Source: Calvatia gigantea (lineage: Eukaryota > Basidiomycota > Agaricomycetes > Agaricales > Lycoperdaceae). Taken from it: a stretch of 64,000 nt of DNA. Positions 1-11,639 of the stretch are shown here, piece by piece (positions within the stretch are counted from its first letter, which is position 1; each line of letters starts with the position of its first letter). Below the pieces are notes generated by a model that made no database searches, was not told where the DNA came from, and saw only the letters and a program-made list of their open reading frames with translations. Both the position numbers and the translations under genes were made by a program. Location: NCBI GenBank assembly GCA_025093985.1, contig JACAAK010000016.1, positions 62,001 to 126,000 on the forward strand, read 5' to 3'.

Positions 1-1010
1 CGGAGGCGAGTAAATTCGAGGACGCACACCTGTTGTCGCTCTCATTTAACCATCGGAGAATCCAAAGGCGACGCCGCCAGACCACTACGCGAAATTCCAC
101 AATCCCACATGACACACTTCAGAATGGTCCTTGAGGTGATCCATAAGAGATCGATGAAGCACAATAAGCCCCGATGAAATGGCCTCCTCGGGCTGGGGTG
201 TCGATGGCGGAGGGTAACCTCGCAAGAGAACAATACGTCGTGTGGTTGTCTAAGCCCAAGATAATTGCAATCTTAGCCAAGATGGGAGTATCGTAGATAG
301 CGACCCTGGAACTCCGAGGATATGCTTTGGAGTAACGAAAGGGATACTGGACGACTTGGTGATACAAGAAGTCGAGGAGAGTAGCAGGTCTTCTTCCGGT
401 TTAGATGCGACCGTAGCTTGGCGGACATCATAGGCGACACGCTGCAGCTGAACGGTGAGCGGTGGTGTTGTATTTGGCAGTGGGTGCTGCGCCGATAAAT
501 AGCGCTGTGCGATCTCCGGCAATCAGTTCTTGATTGGCCATAGCGACGTTGATGGAATATATCCGGATGGCTACCCCTGATCTTCGCGAGGGCATGTTCA
601 GCACGAAGGTATTGCTCCACATCTCGACAAGCTGTGCCTGAGTTAGCTGGAATTGTTACTTCATGGTACGTGAGCAAAATGTCATGGCGAGGGAAGAGAT
701 TTCGTAAAATGGTGATACGTACCAGCGGTACTTCCCGGTATTGTATGGGTAAAGACGATTAAGGTTGTATGGGCTTCTTCGCCGTGAGATTCGCTTGTGC
801 CATCGACGTGTGGCACGGGTCCTCCAAAACCAGGGATGGATATTCTGAGTTGCTCAGCTGTAACCTTTCCTAAGATTGGTTCCCACGCGTTCAGGGTGTA
901 AGCATGATGGGTGGAGCCCTTGACCGCTAGCTGATGGAAGACTGTCGAGTATTCGATTGGGACCAGCACGTTCATTTAGACTGGAAGGTGAAGGAGGTCG
1001 TGCAGAGCTT
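1..1010. repeat. Degenerate block family A, copy 1
   Basis: This stretch aligns by eye almost end to end with 22.44-23.40 kb and, over its inner part, with 58.15-58.75 kb. All copies differ by scattered substitutions and small indels. Minus-strand frames keep short recurring peptides, such as YHHFTN followed by a segment like LPTYHEVTIPANSG, and a region resembling KIANILGLDHRTTY that has the look of a helix-turn-helix. No frame stays open across the block in any copy. I do not recognise the parent gene. It could be a decayed host gene or part of a transposon. Confidence 0.55.
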
Positions 1011-1330
1011 CGAGAGTGAAAGGGAACCACGACCTGGAGGCTAATTCAGATGTTGAATAGACCGAGACATGGGTAGAGCCAGGAGACGTACCATCAGTGT
1101 TCTTGTAATGATAGATGTCCTCTTACATCATTGAGTCAGCCAACGCAAAGGGGTGGGCATTGACAAGGTTGCCAGGGGCTACCCAAAGTGGCAGGCGGAG
1201 ACCTTTGGGAATAATCATCATCAATGCATCATGATCAGTCGGCATACAACTTCAAGGTAAAAATATGCGAAGATAAATATAATAGTGGGGGGTTGTAACA
1301 ATTAGCAACAAGGACTTGGTTGAGCTGAGT
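1011..1330. other. No gene seen
   Basis: This joins the end of block A to the start of the first ArgRS relic. Short pieces resemble 58.9-59.0 kb and 23.4-23.5 kb (a run reading roughly GCAGTGACTACC). I see no coding signal. Confidence 0.4.
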
Positions 1331-3260
1331 TGCTTGTTCTTGGGCGGCTGACTCAGCATATGCGCCACTTTGCTGATCCGTTTCCGAGGTACATTCTCTG
1401 GTCTCCTCGTCCGCCTGTTTTGCCGGTTACCAACCGCGTCAATGACCTTGATTATGAATGCACTACTCCTTGTACCGGAGGCTTACCGTTTCTTGAACAT
1501 ACACCATGCACCACCACCCATCGTCGTCGGAGACGGATATGCGTGCTCGGCTCATATTGGCTATTTTTAACGTCGATCGTTACGGACGCGTTTTCGCTTA
1601 GTGTCAAGCAGGTGTATCCTGGAATATTGGGCGGAAAGAAAGGCGCCGATTTCATCACCGCGTTGCCTGGGTCCAGACTTCCAGGCTCTGTCGATGACTC
1701 GGGGAACCTATTTGAACAGGTACACTTTTCCAGGTTCATACAAAATCACCTGCTGATGGTAAGCTGACAGTCACTGGGATATGGTCCCGGGCTGAACGAC
1801 TGTGTTGAGTCTATCCGACACGACGGGGTTTTCCTGCACCGTTTGCTAAACGTGAAGAACTTCGCGAGGGATGTGTGCGAACACAATGGGCAGGACACAA
1901 CAAATAAGGCCAGCGAAAGGAAAAGAATTGTCGTCAAGAATTCATTTCTGAACGCCGCAAAGCCCTCCCACGTCAGAGTTTTGAGGAGTACGAGACCATC
2001 AGTGTTTTGGTAACGAATTAATACCATACAAGGTGCGTGGATGGGAAACAATCTGGTCCAATTACCTGAGCGATTTGGGGCACATAGGTATGTTCCCTTC
2101 CGGTTACCTCGCTTATCCCCCACAAAGAGCTGATGCAGGCGTGGTATTTCGGCTTCAGTCGACTTCGAAAAATGCAACAACAAGCAACCTCTTCTCGACG
2201 GCGAAGCGATTAACACGGCCTCGGGAACGATACTGAAATCAACAGAAAGGCCACGTTAGAGGGTCGCAAGCATGATGCACTAGTGAACACTAGAAAGTGT
2301 GGCAGCAAGTGAGCGTGAAAATATATGAAAACAAGTGTACCAACCTGAAAGCCCGTTTCCAGCTGCCCAGAATGAAGAGCGTGGTTTCGTATTGAAGTGC
2401 AGATTAAGCGTTGGCGCGATAATGTTGATGGAATTGATCAAGGGGAAATATAGAGTCAAATGCGTTGATTTGGAGAAATGGAATTTGTGAACCACCACGG
2501 TCCGGAAACGTTAGGTGTGTTGTTTCTCATTACGGATACCCTGTCGGGACTAATGCAAGCGTAGGTGGTACTTTAACCTATTAAGCTCATGGTATGATTG
2601 GCGCGGTCAGAACCTACAACAGATATAGTTCGGATACGAGGACGTCTGTCGTCTCGTCTCAACAAGACTCTCACCTAGCACGACCTTCAAAGTCCTCGAG
2701 TTCACGAAATTTTTGGGGGCCAAAGACTTTCTGTGTACCAGTTGCACATTTTCGTGGGTATGGGCGCGCGAAAAGGTACCATTGTGTTTCTGGAATTGAT
2801 CATTCATTAAGAGGCAACACAGGATATGCATGAGAAAACGGCAGTGTTAACGATTCAGGATCCCGAACCAAAGGTTGGTTACAGGAATCAAAGTCCAAGT
2901 GGCAAATCACTAACCATGCCCTACAGTTTTGTCTAACAAAATGTTAAATACGTCGAACTGGGGCCGGGCGCTCTCTGTCGAAGGCAACACAGGTCCATTC
3001 CGGCAATACCCGATGCCCACCTCCCACACCCGCCAGCCACAACACCCTGCACCCCCTTCCCTCCCATTGCCGTCTGGATTCAAAATTGGTTACGTAACAG
3101 ATATCCTCAGTTCCACGAGATTACATTCTTCCTCAGTGCCGTGGCCTTAAAGAGTGCGTGGGATGTGGCTGTGACTGGAGAGAGGGGTTTGGAGTTTGTG
3201 TTGAGACAGCGAGGTGCTTATTATCGCCGGGATGAAGTTGCTGAGTATTCAGTCACTGCG
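1330..3260 (+). pseudogene. Arginyl-tRNA synthetase relic 1 (cytosolic, RRS1-like)
   Basis: ArgRS charges tRNA-Arg in the cytosol. The relic keeps the family's order of motifs in shifting frames. GKKGADF and an RLPG segment (about 1632-1690) match the N-terminal region. NYLSD (about 2060) lies just after the HIGH region, where fungal enzymes read NYLGDWG. VDLEKWNL (2464-2487), SSQQDSHLA (2655-2680; family ASQQDLHxAQFF), RKGTIVFLE (about 2768-2795; family MSTRKGTVVFLD) and LSVEGNTGPF (about 2972-3000; family LSFEGDTGPY) follow. ITFFL and SAWDV near 3110-3160 resemble the C-terminal domain. Stops and frameshifts lie between these islands and the HIGH motif is not visible, so it cannot make the enzyme. 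It converges on 7TM copy 1. Confidence 0.75.
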
Positions 3261-4060
3261 AGTTGCTAAGCTCCTTTAGCAACCGGTGGGTGAATAGATG
3301 AGAACACGTTTTGTCGCTCATAACGTATCTCGACCTAAGAGGCAGAGGAGGCATTCGCCATAAAAGGTGAGTTTGTCGTTGGCTCGGCCCGTATTAGTTT
3401 TCTAATCTACGTTCTAGATCCCGGAACACTCATCCGTTCTGATCGACCCTCGAGCGTCCTTGCGGCCGTTCATCTCCATCTACTCTCCAACCCGTCCAAC
3501 GAAATCACACTAGGGTAGTGGGACATCCGAACCAAATCCCGACTCCTTGTGGAAAGTATCCACATCTATTGTTTGCGCCGGACGCCCCGTGTATTATCCT
3601 GCCGCACGTTAGTCCGCATCTGGGGATGAGTTCAAGGGCCTTGCATAGTATTTGACCACACCCGCCAAACGCGTTCTGACCGACTTCTTGGGCACGTCTC
3701 TGGATGCAAACTCGCAAGTTGGAGAGATTTAAATATCTTATTGATCTTCTGCCTGCACTATTGGTTCCTCGGCTTTGAATTTACTTATATATACCATAGT
3801 ATGTTCAAACGGAGGCTGGAGTTAATTTGTTTCGGAAGGTGATCAAACCCAAAGTGATCATTTCCCCATCGAAATCTACAATTTTTGTTTTTTTACAAAA
3901 AAGACCTACAAAACGACCAACACCCTGGATCGGTTCCTGATGAACGACAACACCAAAGCGAAAGAAAACCAAAATGGAGACACACTGCCAACTAAACGGC
4001 CGACTTGGATTGAGACATTGTGGGAGAATCTACTGTCGCCACAATCGTAGTTGCGGGTAC
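3261..4060. other. Spacer between ArgRS relic and 7TM copy 1
   Basis: No gene is evident. Parts recur at the same place in other units: 9.26-9.91, 31.78-32.25, 43.45-43.80 and, inverted, 56.48-56.90 kb. Recurring pieces include a CTGTTGAT(C/T)C run near the ArgRS end and an ACCAACxCxxTGGAT(C)GG piece just past the 7TM stop codon. It therefore belongs to the ancestral unit and probably holds the facing 3' ends of both genes. Confidence 0.5.
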
Positions 4061-5219
4061 TCAGGAACGAATACCACTGGATTCATCGGTGGTGGTCTGT
4101 GCACCACAGTTCCATTGTAAGCTTGTGAGTCTCTCCTCTGTCTCTTTGGTCCATCCCCGTCCGCTTGCGACACGATATACAACAAGGAAGTAGGCGATGA
4201 CCTGACATAAGAGATGTATGAAAGGTGCAATCACTGTGACCGATCTGCATACCTTGACGGTGGAATCATTCGCCACAAATAGATGGTAAACGTGGCTGTT
4301 TAAGCCGCCCGAAATTGCGGAAGCAATGGACCATACAGAATCTAAACCATAGGATTCAATCAGCATCGCAACGATGCTCATGTAAGGGCTGGAATTGTCT
4401 GACATTCCTGCCATACTGTAGTGAATTCCACCATTGCAAACCCAATATCATAAGGTACATACCCATTACCCTAATATGGTGCCTTCGGACCAGCAAAAGG
4501 CGTGCAACCACCAGCCCAGTCACAAGGATTGTGAATGCTGACAGAACTGCATAAGCTGCAATCCCAACTGCAATTTCACTCGCACTGGAGATGCCAAGCT
4601 GATGATCAAGTGGCACCAAAGCATTTACGATATTGGTTAGAACACCCAGCACTGGTCACAATTAGGTGCAATGGCCACTGAGAGTCAGTGCCAACATACC
4701 TATGTAGGAGAAGAGGAGTAGCAGAGGAGGGATGGTGACTACCACGGCATATCGAGTTGCACTCCATATTATCCACAGGCGCCAGATCTATCAGGATGAT
4801 GTGTTTAGTGGCATCGAAAAACTGGATTGGTGACGTACCTGTATTGCCATTGTCAAGACTTCCACAATCACATCGAAAATTCCAACTGCTGCCTCATATG
4901 AGTTGGTGGTTGGATTGTATGAGATTATATAACCCAGTGGCCCCCCAGGAAAGTCGGTATGGTTGATATAAGCCAATTGGCTCATCCGTACATCCAATAT
5001 GAGGAGGGCAGTTGCACAAAATAACACGAGAGAAGTATAGGCAAGTGTGAACCTGGCTTGTCGTTGTTTGTCTGGCTCCTGGAGTTGAACGTACAACAAC
5101 TGGGCACAGAGGCAATAGAGTGTGAATGCAGTGCCATAGGAGACTCCAAGAATAGTAGTATTGCCAATTAGGTCAGGGGCTTCCCAAAGGAATAAGTGGC
5201 TTTGAGATGGGGCACTCAT
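4061..5219 (-). CDS. Seven-transmembrane protein, copy 1
   Basis: Spliced model: complement of 4061-4201, 4253-4407, 4463-4651, 4700-4787 and 4839-5219. The introns are 51, 55, 48 and 51 bases in + strand order, all GT..AG. The joined frame is open for 317 residues from an ATG in context MSAPSQSH. Hydrophobic stretches give seven likely membrane segments. The first two are in exon 1, the third spans exons 1-2, the fourth spans exons 2-3, the fifth is in exon 3, the sixth in exon 4, and the last spans exons 4-5. LLVRRHHIR follows segment 5, and VYRVASGRGWT then LTSLQWN start the cytosolic tail. The tail is cut short: a TGA replaces the arginine codon found in sister copies, removing roughly 15-25 residues. 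The family is unassigned; the layout suggests a receptor-like or transporter-like membrane protein. The domain name is unknown, but the gene structure is well supported by its paralogues. Confidence 0.85.
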
Positions 5220-5262
5220 TATGGAGATGGGAGTAAGTTGACAACCTTGCCATTTTGTGCAT

Positions 5263-5315
5263 CTATATATCCTGTCAGTGAACCATTACCGGTTCCCGGA
5301 TAGTGCGTGGGTGCC
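5263..5315 (-). promoter_or_regulatory. Conserved 7TM upstream region, copy 1
   Basis: A TATATAT run lies about 45-50 bases above the ATG. Next to it is a GTCAGTGAACC segment that corresponds to the GTGATTCAC-type palindrome of copies 2, 4 and 6. The palindrome is damaged here. Confidence 0.45.
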
Positions 5316-5394
5316 TGTTAAGCAGGCTGATACAACTACATGATCAGAGCTAGAGGCCTAGTGGGGGTGATGGATGATGAAACACCGTGCCAGG

Positions 5395-5500
5395 GACCTA
5401 TGAGTTGGACTAACGGGACGGGACTGAGATCAACTAGCCGGCGAGCATCAGGTAATTTTAGGTTTCCTAATTGTTCATACTAGTTCTCTTTGAGAAGAAC
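5395..5500 (+). pseudogene. Divergent relic Y, copy 1 (fragment)
   Basis: A fragment containing ATCAACTAGCC and GAGCATCAGGTAATTTTAG matches the exon end and intron-like start of relic Y at 22.05 kb. Only a short part remains. The function is unknown. Confidence 0.4.
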
Positions 5501-5559
5501 AAGATTATATATTTGGGTTAGATGTGTTCCAAAAGTCGGAGTATGATGTACAGCGTTAC

Positions 5560-7560
5560 AAAGCCATCTTCCGCAAGCCCTCTCTTCCACGAGGAGTGAA
5601 CCACTTACCTAGTACAACAGCTTTTACAGTTGTCGTCCCCCCGCTCCAATCCGTTTGCCGACACGTCTGTCGCTCTAAATGCCCGGACGTCGTGCCAGAA
5701 TTGGCCATGCCGTTCGTGTGGCCAGAGCGACCAGAACTAGTCAGTGGATGGAATTACAGAGAAATTCAGATGGGATGCACCCGACCCCAGAATCACACAA
5801 GATTCCCTCCCACTGGTCCACGTTTCCGCATCACCACCAGATGATTCGACTGAAGGGTTGGTCTTTCGTGGCCTAACTGATAACATTCAAGCATTCAGAG
5901 ACCCCGGCCTTTGACTATATACGCGGAGAGTCGTGTGCATAACCCGTTCAGAGGGTCAGAAGGATAAAAATCAGTGGTGACTCTTCAGGCTTGTAGGCGA
6001 TGCTCACGGAGTACCGGGTCCAAAATATGTGGTACAGCAAGTAGTCGGAAACGATGGCGGGAGTGTGTCTCTGGCCATAGCGTATTCAACGGGCTTGAAA
6101 GATACATCATGGTCAAGTAGTTAGATACAAGAATCGAAGTTCGGAGTACAAGCGAAATTGGTCGTGTACAGTCAAGGGCATACGGGGTCAATTCATGCGT
6201 GCTTGTTGGATTATGTACATGGAATACCTTGAGCCCATTTAAGGTGGTTCTTCGGAACGGCTGTGCCTGCAATGATGGTCTCACTACGGCTTATAGGAGA
6301 GAATGAATCTCGGGACTCACATTGATCGTTAGTCTCATTTATTGGTCGGGGAATCCAGAAGCAGACTCGCCATACTGCTGTATAGAGTTCCACGATATCC
6401 GCGCGATGTTCTTCTGAGGGCTTTCGATCCATCATCTACAAACGGTGCATGGAGTATGGTGGCCTTAGAGAGACGGAGGCAGCCTTAGGCTTCAGAATAC
6501 TTCAGAATATAAATCGCGAAGGGTGGTTCGCAAGAGCATTATACACTGTATGGTAACCCAACCCAAGAACGTTTGCAACCTGGGCCAAACCAACAGTATG
6601 AATCGTGCCGTGGATAGCGAATCCAAGGATTTGTTTTGTGAGGCGGGGAGTAGGCAGGGGTGGGGGTACTGGACACATAAATCGTGGCTTAACAGGTTGC
6701 GCGGAGCCGGTAGACCTCCAAACTGAATGTGACTTGGCCTTGCGGATGACAACAAGGGTGCGGTGGAGGTGAGTGACTGGGTTGGATTCGGCAACAAGTG
6801 CTGCACTGACCAATGAGGTGACGATGGTGGTGAACACGAAGAGGTCTGAAGTCGCCCGTATGATCTTCAGGCATTATTTTCTGGTCGGTCGATAGTGATG
6901 TTGGTGAGACTAAACCACGGCGCCTGCCCCAATCCTCGCGGAGGTATCGTTTTATGTCTCGAATTGATTGGGGTTGGCACTCTGGGTACATGGGCATGTC
7001 GTTGCGGGGGAATAAGGTGGGTCGGAAGATGACTCGTGAGTATCATGAACTGCCCAGCTATAGCCTTTTCGAATGAATGACCGCGCCCTCTGAGCCGTCC
7101 AGCCTGACGTTAAACTCCCTGTCCACACGGGTTCTACGTTCATGGTGCTTCACCTTGTTCCAGGATGATGTGAAGGAGGATTGCGTTCGAACGAGTTGGC
7201 TCCCTCGAGGCTGAACCGCAATCGTGAATGGAGCGCATGACATAGAGAACCAAAAGGATAATGTCCAGAAGAATCAGGACACGTATACTCAGTGCTCGAT
7301 CAATTATGGCTATTAAGGTTGGTGTCATACATGATTGAGGTATTTACCACAAAAGAAAGGACGTTGTTAAAACTTCCAATGAACACCTGAGGTGGTAGAC
7401 CATTGGGAATGTGATCAGATGGGTCCAGACACGGTCGTTGGTGGGAGGTTGAACGTGGAGTGCAGGAGACCTGCATCAGAATCAACGTCACAAAGCATGG
7501 TCGAGTTGGATGTTGTCAGTACAGTACCAGGCCGACGCAGATAAGGTGCTGACTCAGCAG
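5560..7560. repeat. Degenerate block family A, copy 2
   Basis: The first part (5.6-6.3 kb) aligns with 11.8-12.4, 25.5-26.05, 34.8-35.35 and 39.56-40.1 kb. The second part (6.3-7.5 kb) aligns with the other A copies. A minus-strand frame at 6502-6837 (111 residues) includes QVANVLGLGYHTVYNAL, which parallels KIANILGLDHRTTY in copy 5. It is interrupted elsewhere. The parent gene is not recognised. Confidence 0.5.
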
Positions 7561-9250
7561 CATATTGGCCTCGGTTGCCGTCTTCGTTTGAATTTGAACG
7601 TTTGATCCGTCAAACTGGCTTCTCATCCGTTCCACTTTTACACTTTTCCACACACCAAGCATTTGACCACGGACACATCACCCTCCATGCTGGAGTTTGG
7701 ATACCCCCGAGATTCTATCATGTCCTTAGCCTTCAGTCGCGCACGACACTAGGACATCAATGCATCATTGCTCACTGTACAGGGGACGAATCCCTCCCGG
7801 TATGTGCTTGGTTCATTTTGGGTAGCCACGACCTAGGAACACGCATCAGGGTTAGTTGTTGGGCTGGTGTATCACATGGTACGTGGTGGAAAGGGTGTCA
7901 ATTTCACCGAAGAATTGATTCAGTATTTCACTACCGACGAACTGGCAACAGTGCGCATTTCCCACAGGGCGGCTAGGTCGAATCTATAAACATGTCAAGG
8001 CCTTGCGTTTACGTCGAACACAAAGATCATCACAAGGGGTGTCATTTGGGGATTGTTTTCTCCTGCCGCCCTCGGCCACTCTCCACAAGAGAACTGGCAC
8101 GACGTGTAGTAGTTCGGCCGGATTTGATCAGCTTTTAGAATTGCGGCAACAAGGGCCCCCAAACAAAGACGCCTCCAAGACACGCCTTCAAGGTCAAGCT
8201 CAGGCGTTGCGGCATGATCCAGGTGGTGGGGAATCACGGGCGCGAAGCACCAGCAAATGTAGAAAGTGTGGTAGGAGTTGGACGTGAAGAGTTTCGAAAG
8301 TGACTGCAACCGACTGAGCGTCCACTTCTCAGGGGGGTGACTGAGGTATCACGGGTGGTGGTGGATCAGGCTGCGGTACCAGAAACGAGGTGTGTCACTA
8401 TTCTTGGCACGCTGTTTTACCGGTACTAGCACGAGTACAGATGGTACTCCGATTCATCTCACTCGTGATATTAGTGGTGCAGCCTAAGGCCACGGGAAAC
8501 ACAAACCGGGCAAGTTATCTTTTTTTCGACCGGATCCTCACCTCGCATGGTCCTTCGGAGTCCTGGGATTCACCGTTCCCGCCCATCACAGCCCCGTTGG
8601 TACTCTGGACACGCGAAAAGGTACCAACTATATCATGATATTTTTCGGAACGGACTATTCATGGGGCGGCACAGGTTATGCACGAACGGATGTGGAATCA
8701 CAAGGAAAAAATACGCAACGGTTGAACCCGGTACTACAAGTTGGGAAATCGAAACGACAGAACCCAAGACATTCCTGGAGAGTAGTACGTTCTTAACCAT
8801 GTTGTACATCTAGCACGCGTTTTTGAATCAACAAATGTACGTTCAAGGGGTTCATGTGCCCTCCTTCGAATGTGATGCGGGCATGTACTTCCAATGTGTG
8901 AAATCCATCCTGCACCGTCCCTCGAAAAAAATCTTGCCTCCTCCCACCACCCTTTATAAATCAACACCAGTCACCCAAAAGAACACCCTCCAGCCCGCGA
9001 ACTCACATCCCCTTCTCAGCACCTATTTAGATGCAGTTTTAATAGTGCTCGAGTCGCACAAATCAAGCGTGTGGTAAAATCTTGGTCCGAGTCTACGGCT
9101 TCGAGGGAATGGTTTTGGTGATAGGGGAGAAGGATTTGGAGAAAACAAGGGTGAAAAGAGTTTTTGAGGCGGGGATGGTTGCCGTGATGAAGCCGTTGAG
9201 CATCCCCCCGTGAGGGGAATGCGGTGTGGTGGCTGAACCCTGTTGAGAAC
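7560..9250 (+). pseudogene. Arginyl-tRNA synthetase relic 2, with C-terminal end
   Basis: This relic carries the best C-terminal remnant. Around 8550-8625, RSPGIHRS-type sequence precedes TRKGT (8611-8625), the fungal ArgRS stand-in for a KMSK loop. At 8985-9065 a frame reads LLSTYLDAV then LESHKSS, matching the family's LLGTYPDVV and LKTHEPS. At 9110-9215, GEKDLEKTRVKR then MVAVMKPLSIPP and a stop match the closing region, where intact enzymes end near MRLLSIRPLERM. Upstream, 7990-8290 holds the region around the family's KHLFEVY segment. Multiple stops and frameshifts make it a pseudogene. It converges on 7TM copy 2. Confidence 0.72.
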
Positions 9251-9915
9251 CGATGGTTAAATGACCGGGAAAGTTTTTTTTTTTTTCAATTTATCATGCA
9301 ACATATATCAGGATTCAAGATGTGGGAGATCCAGTCGCTCTGAAAATAAGTTCGTCGTTGGCTAAATTACGGTCAGCGTTCCAAATCTACGCTCTAAACC
9401 CCATAACACTTATTATTTGTTCACCCTCGCCTGCTCTCCAACCCACCAAATAAGCCGCACCTGAGTAGTGGGATATCTAGGGTAAATCCCGATCCCTGGC
9501 AAGTTTCCATATGGTTGATATGTCCGACATGTTGAACAATTACTACCCTCATAAACGAAGTCGGTCCCTTGTGCGCGATGTCAATCATACCTGCTAGAAT
9601 GGTTGCGGCCGACTCCGCAACCTTGCTCCCGGATACACGCTCGCGTGTTAAGACCTTGACTCACCATCGTTCTTTCGCTCACCCTGTTGATTCCGTCGGT
9701 TATTTTTTACCGTAAATGCCGTGGCAAACCCAAATGGGGGCTGAACCTCATGTGTTCTGTAGTACGCTCGAAGCCATACGAATAGTTATCCACCCCCATA
9801 TCTCCCTACTAATGCATTTTAAAGAGATCACAAGATGACCGATTCCCTGGATTAGTCCCCGACGAACTATGATACCAAAACATTTAAAAGAGATACCAAA
9901 TTGATAAAACACCGG
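9251..9915. other. Spacer between ArgRS relic 2 and 7TM copy 2
   Basis: No gene. It includes a T-rich run at about 9275-9290 and pieces shared with 3.4-3.6 and 48.57-48.73 kb (TCCAACCCACCxAA...). The segment nearest the 7TM stop also occurs inverted at 56.49-56.88 kb. Confidence 0.45.
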
Positions 9916-11100
9916 CTATACGGCCGACTCTGAATAAGATGCGGGTGGAGCATCTACCGCCGCCACTTCATCAGTGGTAGTCTGTGCACCGCGGTCCCAC
10001 TGTAAGCTTGTGAGTTCGCGCTTCGTATCCCCCGTCCACCCCCGCCCACTTGCAACACGATAAACAACGAGAAAATAGGCGATGACCTGCACATGAGAAA
10101 GTGTAAAGATACTATCACTACTATGACCGTCCACATACCTTGATCATGGAATCATTTGTTGTGAACAAAGGGTAACTGGGGCTGCCTAAGCCAATTAAAA
10201 TTGCGGAAGCAATGGACCATGTAGACTCCAGAGCATAGGATTCAGTCAACATCGTAACAATGCTCATGTAAGGACTGGAAGTGTCAGGCGTTCCTGTCCT
10301 GGAGTGAAGTCAATCATGAAAACTCAATAAATTCAGGTACCTACCCATTATCCTGATGTGATGCCTTCGCACTAGCAAAAGACGTGCAACTATGAGCCCA
10401 GTCACAAGGATTGTCAATCCTGAAAGAACTGCATAACCCGCAGTGCCCATTATATGTGCAGTCCAGGTAGAGATGCCGAGCTGAGCCAGTGGTAGCAAAG
10501 CACCTGCGATATTGACCGGAATGTACACGGCTGGTCATGATGTCAGGTGCAATGATCAAAGAGAGTCAATGTCAGTATACCTATGCAAGAAAGGAGAAGC
10601 AACAGAGGGAGAACAGTGACTGCTACAGCATACCGTGTTCCACTCCATATTATCCACAGGCGCCAGATCTGTCAGGATGGTGTGTCCAGTGGCATCAACA
10701 CATTGAATCAATGACTGACCTGTATCGCCATTGTCAAGACCTCAACAATGAAGTCAAAGATACTACATGTCGCCCACCAATATGGCATGGTAGTTGAATC
10801 ATATAGTTCGTATGCCAATGGCCCTCCAGGGTAATCAGCATGGTTGATATAAGCCAATTGGTTTATCCCTGTATTCGACACAAGGTAGACTGTCGCACAA
10901 AATAACACAAGGGAAATATAGCCAAGTGTAAACCCAGCTTGCCGTCGCGTGTCTGGGTCCTGAAGCTGAAGGTACAACACCTGAGCACAGGGGCAATAAA
11001 GCGCGAATGCAATACCATAGAAGGTTCCGAGGATGGTAGAAGAGCTGATAATGTCAAAGGCTTCATCAAGGAGTTGTTCACTCTGAGATATGGTGGCCAT
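9916..11100 (-). CDS. Seven-transmembrane protein, copy 2
   Basis: Spliced model: complement of 9916-10086, 10139-10293, 10345-10530, 10581-10668 and 10720-11100. The introns are 52, 51, 50 and 51 bases. The frame is open for 326 residues from MATISQSEQ to a tail ending ESAV. Exon lengths 381, 88, 186 and 155 equal those of sister copies, and the intron phases (0, 1, 1, 0 from the 5' end) are the same. The seven hydrophobic segments, LLVRRHHIR after segment 5, and VYRVASGRGWT are all present. The tail is shorter than in copies 4-6 and shares the SPP/APPAS and ESAV ending with copy 6, its closest relative by eye. No disabling change is visible, so it is probably functional. Membrane protein of unassigned family. 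Confidence 0.88.
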
Positions 11101-11147
11101 TGAAGGTTGCGGAAGGGGAGTAAGTCAACAATCATTCTATTCTGTGT

Positions 11148-11205
11148 ACATATATATATCAAGTTATTCTGTCGGTGAATCACCACCAGTTCTCAGACAA
11201 TAAAC
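11148..11205 (-). promoter_or_regulatory. Conserved 7TM upstream region, copy 2
   Basis: Reading toward the gene, a GAGAACTGGTGGTGATTCAC run is followed by CGACAGAATAA and a TATATATAT box about 45-60 bases above the ATG. The near-palindrome GTGATTCAC contains TGATTCA, a bZIP-type (AP-1/Gcn4-like) core. This is inferred from conservation among copies. Confidence 0.5.
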
Positions 11206-11344
11206 AAGTATTTGTTGGGCGGACCTTGACTGTGCTATTATTGCTACATGGGCGCCGACTACAGTAGTATCGTGACGTGATCAAAGAAGTTGAAGGCCTA
11301 GTAGTGTCTGGGTGATGAATGATGAGGCTGATCAACCAACTGAC

Positions 11345-11520
11345 ATTCCTCAGTCTGAAGAGCATCAGATAAATTTCCGGTTTCGGAAGTTGTTCGTAAT
11401 GGTGCTCTGTGAAAAGTGCTATGTGAACTCCGCAGTCGAGTTTCACGCTCCTCGCAATCGTCTCAAATGTGCGCACACCTTCGTTGGCCTTCCAGTTGGC
11501 CTTGATACAATGTAGGTTGG
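11345..11520 (+). pseudogene. Divergent relic Y, copy 2
   Basis: This aligns with 33.92-34.10, 22.05-22.22 and 45.5-45.7 kb. Shared pieces are ATCAGATAAA, TGTTCGT, and a run around CGAGTTTCACGCTCCTCGCA. In the best copy these encode a segment like ELHAPHSHLLEGAC. No open frame spans the whole here. It points away from 7TM copy 2. Confidence 0.45.
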
Positions 11521-11639
11521 TCACTGCCGCAGCCGGCTTACGAGGGGCCAGCTCAGTACAACTTGATCCCGGTGTCTTGCACACTCAAAGGATTTAGGGA
11601 GTCAAGAAGACACGATGGCAGTATTGGATTAGATACGCC

